A stretch of DNA of 64,000 nucleotides from positions 1 to 64,000 of the forward strand of contig JALQBC010000022.1 of the NCBI GenBank assembly GCA_023375675.1, in the 5' to 3' direction. Below the pieces are notes generated by a model. It was not told the DNA's origin. It searched no databases and worked only from the letters and a program-made list of their open reading frames with translations. Origin of the DNA: Cytospora piceicola (lineage: Eukaryota > Ascomycota > Sordariomycetes > Diaporthales > Cytosporaceae). Shown here piece after piece: positions 33,063-46,265 of the stretch; the stretch's first letter is position 1, and every line of letters starts with the position of its first letter. The position numbers and the translations under genes were made by a program.

Positions 33063-35382
33063 CAGCACCTGGGAGTAGGCAGGTTTCTGTGTCGGATGGG
33101 ACTGAGAGCAAGAGTGATGGCTATATCGCTCAGCATTAGGTTGTCGGCCAGAATCGAGAGACAAGAAGTTTTGAAGAGAAGATCAGTGGAATAATTAGCA
33201 AGAGGTTCGACAGCGCATTGCCCGTCGGTAGTCAAAGCGTCTTGTGCAGGCCGGGCATTGACCTCTGGCAATCGGCATTGACATTGTCGACGGAAGCGCC
33301 CCTGACCGTCACGTTTCACTGCTTGCCAGGGGTTTCTTATTCAGATTTGGTCGCATTGCTTGTGTCGGGCCCACTTCCGTAATGACAGCTCATTACCGGC
33401 GACAAGGGCCCCAACCAACTGAGTCTTTCCGATCCAACTGCATTGAGTTCTGGGCCTTTTTTGTGAAAGTCAACGACGGAAAGTTGTGGGCCGCATACCC
33501 GTTGTCAAATCACAGGTGTATACGTTCCAGTACGGGTTATGTTATGCGCTGATCCTTCTGGCTATTGATAAATACTTAAGTGCTCTAGTATGTAGCCAGC
33601 TCCAACACTTACAACCAACGATTACAACCAACACTTCGGTATGATTGATGTGTTGTGCGACTAGTCTCCCGCTCTATCAACTCACAGCCCTCAGAATTTA
33701 TACTAGTCATATTATTCAGTCTTATCTGGCCCACAGACTAGCTTGAAGAGATGGAGGACTGGGTCACCGGAGTGACACGACTTGATATCGTAAAGACTCT
33801 CCCACGTGCATTCCACTCGATACCGTGAACTTGCTCCACGAGTGGACCATACCGGTGATAATGATCTGAGAACCCGTTGACTGTACCCTCCGCTAGATAC
33901 AGACGTATATCCAAAAGCGCAAATGCAATTTGACTGTTTGGTACATGTAAACCCCTTGACTAATACACAGTCTTCTTGAGTTTTAGGTCCTACTACCTAA
34001 TTTCCCTCTTCTCAATACCGCTGCAAATCCCAACATACGAGGGCGGGAGCATCCAGAATAGCCTTATGAGATGTCAAGATGCCAAAGGCGAATTGACAGA
34101 AGTATGACAATTGACACACAATAGCACATGATCCGCCTTCAGCTTTATAAACTGATTCTTTCAATCGTTTTTGTGCAATATCCTGCACCCTATGTAGGTA
34201 ACAATCGGGCCTAAAGACTCACAAAACGGCGTTGGAACCCCAAAGCCAACCGAGCCCTGTTGCCTGGAATACACAAGTATAACCTGGTAATCAATGGCCT
34301 ACAGGTGGAAGGAAGTCATCTATAGCCCAATATTAATCAGTATTGAGTTCGCCAAGGTCTGCCAATTCCTCCGAATAGTCTTGATTCGAGGCAGCAAAAT
34401 ATACCAATTCGGTCAACACGAAGCGATTACAGTACATATAATACATGGCGTGTCTGGTTACCTTCAAGGCGAAATGTATACACTGGTGTACCAGTATCCT
34501 AAGACCGTTTAAGGTATAAGGTATGGGATGGCAAGATTTTGTCGACACGCCAGAATTTTCGATGTAATTAAAACCTCAGAAGAATGAATAACACTTAGAT
34601 TTGTAAACCCACGTTCAACGGCGGCAATGCAGCCTGGACTCGGGGTGCGTTCCACAACATTAGCTTACTGTGGAGTACACCAAGATGTATGTAAATCTCC
34701 ACAGAAAGATTACCTGGGTACCGGTAGCCACTTTTGCACCATGAAAGGCTTGGTGTTATCAGCTTATCAGATGTGAGATCCAGAAACAATGCTGTCTGAT
34801 CAAATGTTATGATACTCGAGATTGGTATTTGCTTCGTTCTGTTACCGAAACCCCTTTTGTTAACTCAGCCGGTGACCGGAGTGACTCAGCCCTGGCGCCT
34901 CTTGCAGCCTGGAGGCACCTTGGACAGCTGAGGCAGCAGCAATCCACCCGCCGATCCACCAAGAACACTTATTTGCATATGTGTTGGCTGATGCTGACAT
35001 TTGATCTTAGTGCATGGCAGATCTCCCGGCATGGCTACCTCTAAGCTTGCAGTAAGTGTCTTGGGGGCCTGAAACTTTGCAGTTGTCGCCACCAGGCTCC
35101 CAACGGATTTGTCGCTAATAGTGATGCGTTATGCCCATGTGAGGCCAAAACAGCGGAAAAGCACAAGATAGGCTAGTTGCATGAAGGCAGCAATGAGCTA
35201 TGCGAGTGACTCACCGGCGATCTGCGATGCTGGCACCAACAACGTACCAAAATTCCAAGTTTGCAGTTGAGCTGGCCTGGTTATAACGCCCAGCATTTCC
35301 AGTTCTTCGATCAGCCGTCATCTACTGAAGTCAGACGCGGTCAGATTTCCCATTCCCACCATACCACTATACCTACAGAGCC
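33063..35382. other. gene-free stretch (divergent promoters)
   Basis: Lies between the divergent starts of the TRK gene (-) and the AAA gene (+). Only frames under 90 codons without motifs occur. No repeat or RNA gene was seen. Confidence 0.55.
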
Positions 35383-37488
35383 ATGGCGATCACCAAGCCA
35401 ACAGTTGCCGTCACGTTCGGCGAGGGCGAAGACCCTAAGATGCTTAGCATCAAGGAACTATCCAAGTTGCTGAAGACGAAGAAAGACGAAGAAGAGGACT
35501 CCGACGAGAGCTCCGACGAGGAGGATGAGACCGACACCCCCGAAGAAGAGAAGGTCAACTTGCCAGTTGGCTCAGTCAGCGAAGTGAAGAACATTTACAA
35601 GTCTTCCAAGGACAAGGACGGCAACTCGACCTGGGTCAACCAATATCCCGAGGACGTTGCGGATCCAGCAGAAAATGCCATCACCGATACATATGCTGTC
35701 CTTGTGCGGAACATCAAGAGCCCTGACGGCCGGAAGAGGCTCGAGGCCCATTCCATTGTCATCCAGAGCCCTTGGCTGCAGAAAGCTCTCGGCGAGGTCA
35801 TCCTGAAGGACTATCCTGGCGTGGCGTGCGAGTTGAAGCGGTTGACATTCGAAGCTCCGTTCAAGCCATTCGTTCACCGCTGGGTGGCTCTGGTGGAGTA
35901 CATGAAGCAACCGGATTTGGATGAGAAGACCAGAGAGCATCTGGTCATCCTTCATGACATCCTCAAGTATGAGATCGGGGATAGCATCAAGGCCTTTGAG
36001 GATTATGTCCTCAACGGCGTCATCACGTTTGAGCATCTCTGGTGAGTATCTGCAGCCTCATTCTTCAACTCCGCATCTTAGACAGTGACAAAATGCTAAA
36101 TCTTCTCCAGGATGATCTTCCAGCCAGGCTCTATCGTTCTGGCGGCTCATAAAGGACCTCTGTCTGCATTTGAGCTGGAAGAGTCGGAATACAAGCAGAC
36201 TCAATGCGGGAAGTTCCTGCGGCTCCGGGCCGACTGTGTCGACTACAACGGCAAGAGCTTTGGCCGACACAGGGAGCCGATCGACATTCCGGAATTCATC
36301 GGTGTGAAGAAGATCGACGGGCTTAATGCTTTTCCATTGGTTTTCCACGAAGACAAAGAGGCTGTCACGGCTACGTTGGTCAAGAGAGGAGAGATCTTTG
36401 AAAGCCTCGCAGGCAACCACTACAAGTCTTACGACGGGACTGCGATAACCTGGGACCGAGAGGGCAACGAGGTCCCAATCCAGATCACCGGCCGCATCGT
36501 TGTCGACATCCAGTCCTTTAACCGCAGCAATATGTTTCGCAGGCGCCACCTATCAGACTGGAACGCCAAGGACCTAGAGCGCCTCCAAGAATACAAGCAG
36601 GAGAATGGCCTCTCTGACGACGGCCAGCTCAAGCTGAGCCCCTACTACCAGATGCTGGCCCAGTCCCGCACGCGGGGGTACTCGCTCAAGCGCAAGGAGT
36701 GGCTAGACTTCTTCGTCGAGCAGGTCGACGAGATCGAGTGGAACAACAGCGCCTTTGAGAAGCTCGTCCTGCCCGAAGACCAGAAGGAGCTCGTCCTGGC
36801 CTTCTCCGAGTCGCAGCTGGAGGGCGAGGGGACCTTTGACGACGTCATCTCTGGAAAGGGCAAGGGCATCATCTGCCTCCTGTCAGGGCCGCCCGGAGTA
36901 GGCAAGACCCTGACGGCTGAGGCTGTCGCCGAGAACCTCCGTGTTCCTCTGCACACTCTCAGCTCTGGTGATCTCGGCTCCGACCCCTGGGAGGTGGAGA
37001 GCGGCCTGTCGCGGATCCTCGAGCTGGTAGCGCGGTGGAACGCCATCTTGCTGCTGGACGAGTGTGATGTCTTCCTCGAGGCGCGGTCCACCCATGACCT
37101 GGAAAGGAACAAGGTCGTCTCCATCTTCCTGCGGACGCTCGAATACTACGAGGGTATCCTCTTCATGACCACCAACCGCGTGGACAATATCGACGCAGCT
37201 TTCCAGTCCCGCATTCACGTCTCGTTGGAGTACCCAGACCTCACTGCGGAGTCGAGGGCGCAGATCTGGCGGAACTTCATCGCCGCGGCCAAGGTGAAGC
37301 CCGAGTTGACGGAAGATGATGTCCAGGACCTGGCCAAGTTGCAGCTGAACGGAAGGCAGATCAAGAACATTCTCAAGACTGCGCAGTTGTTGGCGGCGCG
37401 GAAGAAGAGTGTTTTGCAACGCAGCTTCATCGATACGGTACTGTCGATCGAGAGGCGTCGCCCGGCGGCCCAGACCACCACCCAGTAG
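35383..37488 (+). CDS. AAA+ ATPase with N-terminal DUF7025-like region
   Basis: Two exons, 35383-36041 and 36111-37488, with a 69-nt intron (GTGAGT donor, CTCCAG acceptor), give 678 aa. Residues 30-60 are an acidic Asp/Glu tract. Residues 85-400 fit the region found before the ATPase in a large fungal AAA family. The AAA+ core has Walker A GPPGVGKT (479-486), Walker B ILLLDECD (532-539), sensor 1 FMTTNR (571-576) and an arginine-finger candidate in SRIH (about 587). The domain resembles 26S-protease/spastin-type AAA modules, but I see no protease, MIT or TM segment. Fungal members of this type are numerous and mostly uncharacterised. It probably acts as an ATP-driven remodelling factor; the substrate is unknown. 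Confidence 0.88.
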
Positions 37489-38304
37489 CTCGAGTAGACG
37501 CGTGTCACTACACTGGACGTATACATAGATTAAAAAAGATACTTTCAGGTATTGGTCGAAAATGAAACCTACGAACTTTCCATATCACTTAGGTCCGTAC
37601 TCCTATATCAGTCCAAAGCAAATCACACGACGTAACATGGTTGAACATGGAAATGAGTTTATCTTTTTCTCTTCCTGTTGTCTATCAACGGACTCTACTG
37701 CATGTTAGTCAATGGTCTAAAACGGCGGCGTGTAAAATCGGGAGTGAAATTACCTTTTGAAACACTTGGACAAGGACAAGGGCCCCGGCAGTTACGCCAG
37801 GTGGAACCACCCGTGATTAAGGACTTAAAGCGCAGGACCACTTGAAAGTCTATTCGAACGTCACTCCGACACCAGTCTAGCTGAACGAAACGGTATATGC
37901 CGTCAGAATAGTTGGCTCTTTTGCTTGACACGGAGCCTTATATAGATCACAGGGGCTGCATTGCACGGTATCCCTTACTCAATGCCGGATTTGACTGATT
38001 TGAGACTTCTATATACATATCTACATGCCCGCTGGGACCTTTTGCCTACCTCTTTGCCATGTGTGACTGCAAGCAAACAGTCATCGTCACTGTACAATTA
38101 CTGGGCTAGCATATATGCTCAAAGAATTACATGTCATGATATCAGTAGAGTACGAGGTATACACCCCAAGAAGAGTATATCACTGACTTCAGTTCTTTAA
38201 AATCGTTCTTATGCATGTATTCAATACCTACTTGATAACTGAATGCATCGCATTGGGTAAAAGCAGGAGAAATATGAGCTAGAATAGCCGTAATTCAGCA
38301 TAAG
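37489..38304. other. intergenic spacer
   Basis: Lies between the convergent 3' ends of the AAA gene (+) and the GT2 gene (-). No gene or repeat was found. Confidence 0.6.
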
Positions 38305-39906
38305 TCATCGATCCCGGTTATCTTCCCCCATGTGCCGCTTGCCCTCTTGACTTTTGCCCAGGTGTGAGCCTTCAAGATCCCTATTCGACCAGACCTCATC
38401 GTCCAGCCCATACAACAGGACCAAGATGTCGGAGAAATATGGCCACAGCCGAATGAATGGTACAACCCAGAAGTGAACCCAGCAGTAGGGATAGTCGGTG
38501 ACAAAGTCCAGGATATCGGCGAGCATGCGTAAGAGGTAGACGAGATAAATGAGGATCCTAAGAATTCCTGTCAATATCTTCCATTCCCCAAAAGCATGCC
38601 CCCGGACGTCTAAATCATGAACAATAGGGTGTCACTTACGCAACCCATTGCCAGCCAGGCGTGAGATACGTCCCACACAACGCACCCAGCCAGACGGCCA
38701 TGACCAGCGGCTTGACACAGTCCCCCACCATCTTCCACGCCAGGTAGGGGTGCGACCTCCGCATGGCACGGAACCCGGGCTCATCGCCCAGCCACCTGAT
38801 GCGCGTCCGCAGCCCCTGGCGGGACCAACGCACCATCTGGCCGAACGTAAGGCCCGCCCCCCGCTCCACGGACGTCAGCAGCTCGGCCTCCCTGGTGTGC
38901 TGGACCCCCAGCCTCCAGCGCCGGCCCGGGGGCATGTCCGTCCGGCCCCGGTGCCGCGGCAGCAGGTGCCGGTTGAAGAGCACCCACTTGGTCAGGAAGC
39001 CGTCGTGCCCGATGTTGCACCTGGCGCCGCGCCACCGCTCGCCCGTGAAGGCGCGCTGGAAGGCCGGGTCCCGGAGGATCTCCGCGCGGCCGAGGATGGT
39101 CGGCCCCGGGAGGCACCAGTTGGTGGAGCCGTCGGCGGCGTAGAAGGCCTTCATGGCGTTGTTGCGCATGCGGCGCTTCTGTATGGCTATGGCCTCCCCG
39201 ATGGTTATGACGAGTGGGTCTTGGCGTTCCTGGGGGACATAGTTCCTGTATGAGCTGTTTAGTCATTGAAAGGGGGATTATGGGAGGACTGTACTGGAGA
39301 GAACGGGCAACTTACAGCACAGGCCCTGCGACAAAGCCAACATCGTCATCCTGGAAAGGCGCGAGGAGGTGAAGGATGCGCGTGCTGTCAACCCAAGACG
39401 TATCGTCGTCCACCATTGCTATGATCTTGCCTTTACACCGATCGATACCCTTCACAATCTGGTCACGCTGATTTGGATGATCAATCGTTAGAACCTTGAC
39501 CCGTTTCTGGTCACGAGCTTGTGAACATCTTTGGTCTCGTGAAAGAAGGTTCTCGATTCGGTCTTCCCATTCAGGGATTGTGACGATGATGACCTCCAGA
39601 GGGTCCTGATCCAGTAACGTGTTGAGAAACGTGGAAAAACTGCCAGCTGTCTTAATCGAGGGGGTAACAATGCTGACATCCCCGGGCGTAAAGCGACGTT
39701 GTTCGTCCGTTGGTGGGAGTGGGAACGGCTTGTAGCTCTTTCTGAGTCTCTCAAATCTGAAATGGTCGTACAGGTCGTAGAGACTGAGAGGAAAACCTAT
39801 TAGCATACTTAGGTATGTATTCGACATACCGATTTGATAAGCAGACTTACCCAATCACTAACAGAGTGATCAGAGAAAACATTGAGATAGCTTCTGTAGG
39901 AGACAT
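38305..39906 (-). CDS. cps1: CPS1-like family 2 glycosyltransferase (polysaccharide synthase)
   Basis: Four exons (39906-39851, 39783-39316, 39245-38640, 38557-38305) with in-phase GT..AG introns give 460 aa. The start is a short first exon, MSPTEAISMFSL, providing an N-terminal hydrophobic segment. Residues 54-160 are the GT-A core: VSIVTPSI, then MVDDDTSW with the DDD metal/UDP site (144-146). WCLPGPTI and IGHDGFLTKWV are the acceptor-side blocks, and the Arg/Trp-rich RQGLRTRIRWL stands where QxxRW sits. Two or three hydrophobic segments close the protein (VMAVWLGALCGTYL; ILIYLVYLLRMLADIL). The architecture is that of CPS1-like/hyaluronan-synthase-like proteins, which make and extrude a beta-linked polysaccharide at the plasma membrane. 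The polymer is unknown here. The acceptor block reads GHD where GDD is common. Confidence 0.85.
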
Positions 39907-40938
39907 AAGGTTCAGTTTTCGTTCGAATGGAATTAGCCAGTGAATTGTATGCTACGAAATCACAGGAAGACAAGAAAGCCACAATAGTATTGATATTTAT
40001 ACCAGAGGCTTCTTACTGCTAGTGATTCCAGGGGCCTTCCTCACACTGAGATGGAAAGTGAGGTGAAGTAGGACACACTATGACATGAAGAGTGTGACTT
40101 CTGATCCCAGCGTATAATCGCAACAAATGAGTGACACTGACAAGAGATGAGAAATTTGCAATGAAGGAACAGATAGTACAGCAATACAGGCATGTTATAT
40201 CACAACACTGGCGCCCCAGCAAGCGACGCCGCAATAAAATCTGGCAGATGGTCAGCTCTACCGTATTTTCCCGTTATTTACAGTAGGCCACAAATCACCC
40301 GGCCAGTTCAGTCCTCGGCAACAAGTCATCCTTCGAACTTCGTGTATCACTATTCTTCCCTATAGTGTCTGCGTTTGCGCTAATCATGGTCTGTCTTTGC
40401 ATTGCATCTAGTAGCAAGTCAAGCCGCGTCTGTTGCCCTGGTCGTTCACTCCACCGTTTTTGGTTGTCCAGTCCGCAGAGAAAAGTACAGCATAATCATA
40501 CAAGCAAAAGGGGGGACGGGCTACCAACCGAACTGCAAAATCCGCAGCAAGAGCGCCACTGACAAACCGCGCCCATCCGTGCCCGTAAAAGACCATCCCT
40601 TCCGCCTTATCCCCATAGTGGCCAGGTGAACCGGTGACCTTCAAACCGCCCGCCCGGAGCGCTTGCTGCTCTCAAAAAGGGCGGATACCGCCCACGAATA
40701 AAACTCCGATTCAATCAATCCATCCTCAAAACGCCTTGTACCATAGCCCTGACCTGTGGGTCTTCTCGTCCAAGCCGTTGACGAAGACAGCCAGAATTTT
40801 TCCGCCTATTTCCGCAGAGCCTCCCAAGTAAAGGGTATCGCCCAGTGCCCTGCGCCGTCATTTATCCTAGTTTTACTATACACCTCCACTTCGTTCCTGA
40901 AGAGATCCCCGATGCAAGCATAAACACAAACCTCAACG
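39907..40938. other. intergenic spacer
   Basis: Upstream of the GT2 gene and downstream of the JmjC gene, both minus strand. No coding frame can be supported. Confidence 0.6.
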
Positions 40939-43900
40939 CTAAAGGTCTGTCTCAGATGCAGCAGGATCAACAAACTCATTGAGCATCGTACCGTCATCAA
41001 CGGCACCCTGTTGGCTCTGCATGCTCGCCCTCCTGAGGTCCATCATCATCTTCTCGACAAGGCCCTGGCTGTCCACCGTCGGGATGTCGGGGAACTCCCG
41101 CACAGAGATGCCGTTCGCGGCGAGCTCCGACGGCGTCGTCGCCTGTGACGCCTGCGAGCCGGATGCTCTCCGCTCCAGTGCCGTGTCAGGGTCTGCCGGC
41201 TGGGACGGGGTTCGAAGTCGTGGGAGCTGGCCCAGGCTGTTGCGTGGCGTGTGGCCGCGGCTGCGGGGCATGCGGAATGGCGACTCCTTCGGATCTGAAA
41301 TGCGCCGCAACTGTTGTTTCAGTTGCTGTGCCGGTGACTCGTGTACCTCGGAATCAACGTCCATGGGCTGTGGTGTTGTTGTGGCAAAGGAGACATGCGA
41401 CTGAAGGTTGGGTGACGTGTTGAGGAATGTCGGTTGCTGCGAGGGTATTCCAGCCGGTGATATAGGCGGAATGGACGCCTTCGACGACTGTACATCTGCT
41501 GAACCAGAACCGACCCAGAGTCCCAAGCCATTCGAAAGACCATTTGGCGAGCTGGCGCCAGAGTTGCCTTGGCTCTGTTGGCCTGCGGTATGAGGTGACT
41601 GCGATGTGCCATACTGTGGCCTCATCGCCGGGTGTGATGGGTATGATGGAGCAGATGGTGCGCGCTGGTGCCCTCGAGAAGGCACTGGCGGGGGTGACAT
41701 GGCCGAGGCATATGAAGAGGTGGGAGACACCGCGCCAGATTGTGACCTGGCACGCGGCGCACTGAAAGGAGAAGATCTCGACGAACCGGCTGAGTTCGAG
41801 TACTGATGAGACGGGGGTTTGGTGAGGCCTTGGAGCCCGCCACCCAAATTGAAACTCAGGCGTCGATTGCTAAATGCGGAAGACGCGGCCTCTGGCTTTT
41901 TCATCAAGTGCTTACGTAGGTCCCCTTCGTAGCCATTGCAAAATCCGCCCCAAGGCGCATATGGTGTCCTGTAACGAGAGCCATCCCTACGAACAGTGAG
42001 TTAGAACCCAGAGTGACAAGATAGAACGAAGGTTTTTACCTATTGTGGTAAGCCTGGAAGAAAGAGAATTTGGGCCAGGCTTGCTGCGGAATGGCTTGTG
42101 GGGGCCCCAGTTGTGCCGTAGTCCGAGCCTGAGCGGGCTGTTGCGACTGAGCGTTGGGTGACTGCATTGGTGCAGGACTGAACGATAGAGGAGCCTTCTG
42201 CCTGGGAGAAGGTTGGGCATTGGGCGCGAGTTGCGTCATCTGGGCACCTGGTTGTGCACTGGAGAGCCATGCTGGGTTGATAGATTGAGATTGTTGGGGT
42301 GGCGGCGCTTGGTGAGGTTGGTGTATCTGCCGAGGCGGCAAGATAGGCGTGAACTGCGCGTTGGTACGAGGCTGCTCCTGCGGGCGCAGGCCGGTAGCAA
42401 ATGGCGCGAGCCTGTTCGTAGTATACAAGCCGGCGTTACTGAACCTAGGATCAGTGCCGAATGAAAGCGGCGGGACTCCGCCCCCGGGTGAAGTACTGGT
42501 AGGATTGAACTTCGGAGGGGCGAAAGGTCCGACAAGAGAAGTATCGACTGGCTTCCGAGGCTTGTAGACATAAGGCTTCTCTGGCTTCGCAGCCGTTTGA
42601 GCTCGCGCCTGGGCTGGGTGTGTTGCGCCATAGGAGGCCTGGTACTGCGGCCTGGGTGGTGGGGGAGGTTTGGGAATGCTGTCAAGGTAGTTGCTCTTGG
42701 GGTTATGTTGAGGCTTGCGTGGATCCTCGGTGTATTGGGCCTTCGCCTCCGTTGAGGTCCTGCCCAGGTAGTGCCAGACCTGGTTATCCTTTGACAAGTC
42801 AATCTTGGCCTGGCCACTGTTCTTACACTCAGCAGCCTCGCATGTGTGGAACTCGGCCCAAGCAAAGTCTTTGCCGGGCGCGAGACCTTCGACGAACATG
42901 TCGCCAGCCCTCGGGGGCTCATCTGCGGACCGTTTGGCGTTAATGTCTGCTCTAGCCTTCCTGGACGTGGGCATTGGCAACGCATTCGCCGAGGCTTTGG
43001 GCAGGTGGAAGTCTTCTGAGTCAGGAAGAAGCAGCCACTTCCATTCGACCTCGACACGGGATCTGCAATTGGTCAGTTCGCGATTCTCTTTTTCCTCTTT
43101 GGGGTTGCCAGTAACGTACCCGTTGGGAATAACGTCCAGAAGCAGTGTCTGCTCATCTTGCCGGTTTTCAACGACAATGCCAGCAAATATTTCTTTCCTG
43201 TAGTATTGCATCTGACAGATGTCGCCCTTCTTGAGCACAGCCGCAGCTTCCTTGATGCGGGAGCTGTCCTCCAAGGCCTCACCGTCCAGCTTCCTGTCTC
43301 GCTTCGATCGGTGGAACCGACAGCTGAACTCAAAAGCTTCTTCCTTATACTCGATGCCATCTTTGTCGAACACAGGTACATCGCCCTGTTCCACGAGCAC
43401 GCCAGCAGCAGCGGCGCATGTAGCGTGATAAGAGCGAGGGCACTTCTTCTGCGAGCACTGGAAGCAAGCGCCACGCTTGGATCGGCAGTAGAGGCACTTG
43501 AGCTCCAGACGCGCCTTTTCGATACCCGCGGCGTTGGAGACGGTTTCTTCGCCATTGACGGTTTCGATGTAGGTCTCGGGGAGGTACAGCGCACACAGGC
43601 GATGTGCCTTTCGACCATCATCCGTGGAGAGGATCTCAGCGCCTGGAATATCATTGGGACAAAGGCAACAGGGCGGCTCCACATGAGCCTTGACTCGCAG
43701 ACGAAGCTTTTTGGCCTTTTCCTTCTTTTCCTTGGTAACTCTTGCTCGTTTCCTCTTGAGAGCAGAGGCCTTGATTCGCACCGCGTGGCTATCAGGAGGT
43801 GAAGGCAGACCGGTTTCTTCGTCCTCGTCTTCCTCATCTTCCTCATCATCATCGTCGTCATCATCTTCAGTCCAATACTCGGGCGTGGGCTCACCCCGGA

Positions 43901-45815
43901 GCTTCCTCTCGATCTCGTAAACATCGACCCACACGCTGTCCTGGGCCTGGGCACATTCGCATTTCTTGGCGATCTTGCCCATGGGCAGCCACGAATCTAG
44001 CGCAAAGTTGACAGCCTCTGCGCAGTTGTAGCCCAGGTTGTAGCCGGAATGATAGCCATATGGATAAGTGACAACGAACTCTCCGGGGTAAGAAAGAACC
44101 TTGTTCACTTTGATGTTGTAGTGTTGCAAGAGATGCGAAGGAGAAATGAGGAAGGCTTTGTGGCGCAGAAACTGGTCGCAGGCCTTTCCCTCAGTGGGCC
44201 AAATGCTCTTCATAGCGGCCTCAAAACGGCGGGCATCAGCCTGTGAGATGCTGTACCACTGCTTGGGCGCACCGAAATGAAGGTAGTTGATACTGTAGAG
44301 ATCGACATCTTCCAAGTGCCAAGCAAATGTTGCTTTCCACATTCCCAGGTAGAGGTAGGCGGTATTGACTCCAGGAACCTTGGTTCCAAGCACGTCCAGG
44401 AGGTTGGGCAGCTTGTTCAGGTTCCACAGCTCGGTGTCCTCATGGAACAGAGTCCCCATGAGATCAGCACCGTATAGTGGTTGTGCGTATGTGAGCGTCT
44501 TCCAGTAAGTCCGCTCCAGCTCTTCGCATCGCTCTGGAGTGTAGTCCGAGATGTCCATGCGGTAGTCCCAGTCCTTGAAGGCCTCCTCATCAATCATGGC
44601 CGACCCCTCCCGTTTGCTGTATTTCCGACGAGCCGACGTAGTCTGAACCTTGGGTTTTGCCTGTCTGCTGAATGCCATCCGTCTCGGAGCCTCGTCGCAT
44701 TCATCCTCTTCGACCTTGACGCCGGGATCTTCGATTGAATGGACGACACCATCTCCCTTCCCGCTGTCAGGCTTGGGTGACTCAGGCGTCATGGGTCGCT
44801 CCTCCACATCGGTATCGTCCTGGACCGTAGACTTTCTGCCTCTGCCCCGCCCTGCCCCTCGACCTCGACCTCGGCCTCGGCCACGACCGCCTCGGCGCGC
44901 CGGGCTGGACGCAGGACGTGTACTCGACTTGTTTGCAGCAGCAGCAGCAGCTCGGCCTCGAGTCGCAGGCTTCGGCTTTTCGGCGTTTGCGCGACGCTCT
45001 CCACGTCTAGCGGGAGGCTGATGCTCGCTCTGGTCGCACAACTGTTTCCACTGAGGGACATTGTAGGATCGCTGATGGAGGATATTGACCTGGCGGTAGG
45101 TTCCGTTGGAGCCCATGATGTCTTGCTTGATGGGTTCTCTGACACGGATTCCTTTTATGAGGTCGTCGAGATCAGGGAGCGACTCTCTCCACTCTGAAGG
45201 AGGGATGATCTTGATGATACCAGACTTCATACCATAGGAATCGACAGCTTGCATCTATGCAGCCTTGTATTAGAACGCGAAGTCGCAACATGGCAGCAGG
45301 GCGACAGGAGGTATGGGAGCAGGATGACATACGAATTTCTTGAAATCCTTGAACTGGTGCATGGAAGGCTTGAAGACAGGAACAGTGCCAGACCAGTGGT
45401 CCGGCAAGACCTCGCCGATGTCTTCATCTTGTCCAGGCGTGGGGACTTGTTCGGGTCCTTTTTGTTCGGACTTGGCGGTAGGCGCAGGTACGTCGTCGTC
45501 GGCGGCGGTATGGCTGTTGCCAGTCTTTGGTGGGTTCCTTGATGCTGGCGCCGGGGTAGCATTTGGAGAGTCGGCATCGGCAATTGCTTCGTCGAGTTCG
45601 CTCAACTCGGAATCGGTAGCGTCGACGTCGTTGCTATCGGGTGGCGAATGCAGACCGGTAGACTTGGGCGACTTGGTGGCAGGCTGGGGATTGACAACAG
45701 CAATTGTGGAATCGTCATGATCGAGGGCGTGGTCGTTGTGGTGGTCGTTATGGTTGACGTCGAGGTTGTTGTGGTGGGTGCCAGACGCCGCGGCGCCGGT
45801 CGCTTCGGTCGACAT
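40939..45815 (-). CDS. kdm4: KDM4-type JmjN/JmjC histone lysine demethylase with extended PHD finger
   Basis: Exons 45815-45333, 45254-42040 and 41986-40939. A probable further 57-nt intron lies at 43119-43063 (GTACGT, CTGAC, TTGCAG), in frame, so the product is about 1562 aa. JmjN (about 145-185) is formed across the first splice. The JmjC domain (about 460-600) has the Fe(II) ligands H474, E476 and H563 in WHLEDVDLYSINYLHFG and PYGYHSGYN. The zinc site specific to KDM4 enzymes is intact: C520 and H526 in CDQFLRH, C593 and C595 in KCEC. An acidic tract and a C4HC2H-type ePHD (about 690-806) follow. The Gln/Pro/Ser-rich remainder is disordered. Expected activity: 2-oxoglutarate-dependent removal of H3K9/H3K36 tri- and dimethyl marks in the nucleus. 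An RG-rich stretch (281-301) lies in the unusually long JmjN-JmjC linker. Confidence 0.93.
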
Positions 45816-46040
45816 GGTGGATTTGTGGCCTACATGCGATCGGCCCCGGCCTAGGGGGGAGAAAAAGGAGGTTGATCTTTGGTCGACAATGATATACGGG
45901 CAATCGCAGGGAGTTGTACGGTCGGGGTATATGGTTGCTAACGTCGTGGCGCCAAGTGTGTGTTTGGAAAGGACGACGTCGAAATTGACTGCGATTTACT
46001 AGTGTGGTTGGAATGCGAGTAGAGCCTTGAGGTGAGGTTT

Positions 46041-46265
46041 GCGGTGCGGGTGCGGGTGCGGTTTGCGAGTGCAGTGCAGTGTAGTGCAGTGCAGTGCGAC
46101 ACAGACAGGGCAGCTCGGTCTCTCAAGGGCGATGGTTTGGTTGATGAGGTGCAGCAAGCGTCCACCAGCCCTTGGCACAACCTCTGGTTACAGGCCGGGG
46201 GCTACTAGCAGCAGTGGGTGTGTCACTGGGCAGGCTGGCAGGCTGGCAGGCTGGCAGGTGGCAGG
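46041..46265. repeat. short tandem repeats near the KDM4 5' end
   Basis: Two simple-repeat patches. From about 46041 to 46105 there are GGTGCG hexamers followed by AGTGC pentamers. From about 46230 to 46265 there is an 8-bp unit GGCAGGCT repeated about three times. Both lie 230-450 bp upstream of the KDM4 start codon, in what should be promoter or 5' UTR. Confidence 0.75.

Noticed and set aside
43073..43954. 293-codon minus-strand frame rich in Arg/Ser
   Set aside because: Out-of-frame shadow of KDM4 exon 2.
46230..46265. Regular repeats as a CRISPR-like array
   Set aside because: The units are contiguous 8-mers with no spacers in a eukaryotic promoter, so it is a simple tandem repeat.
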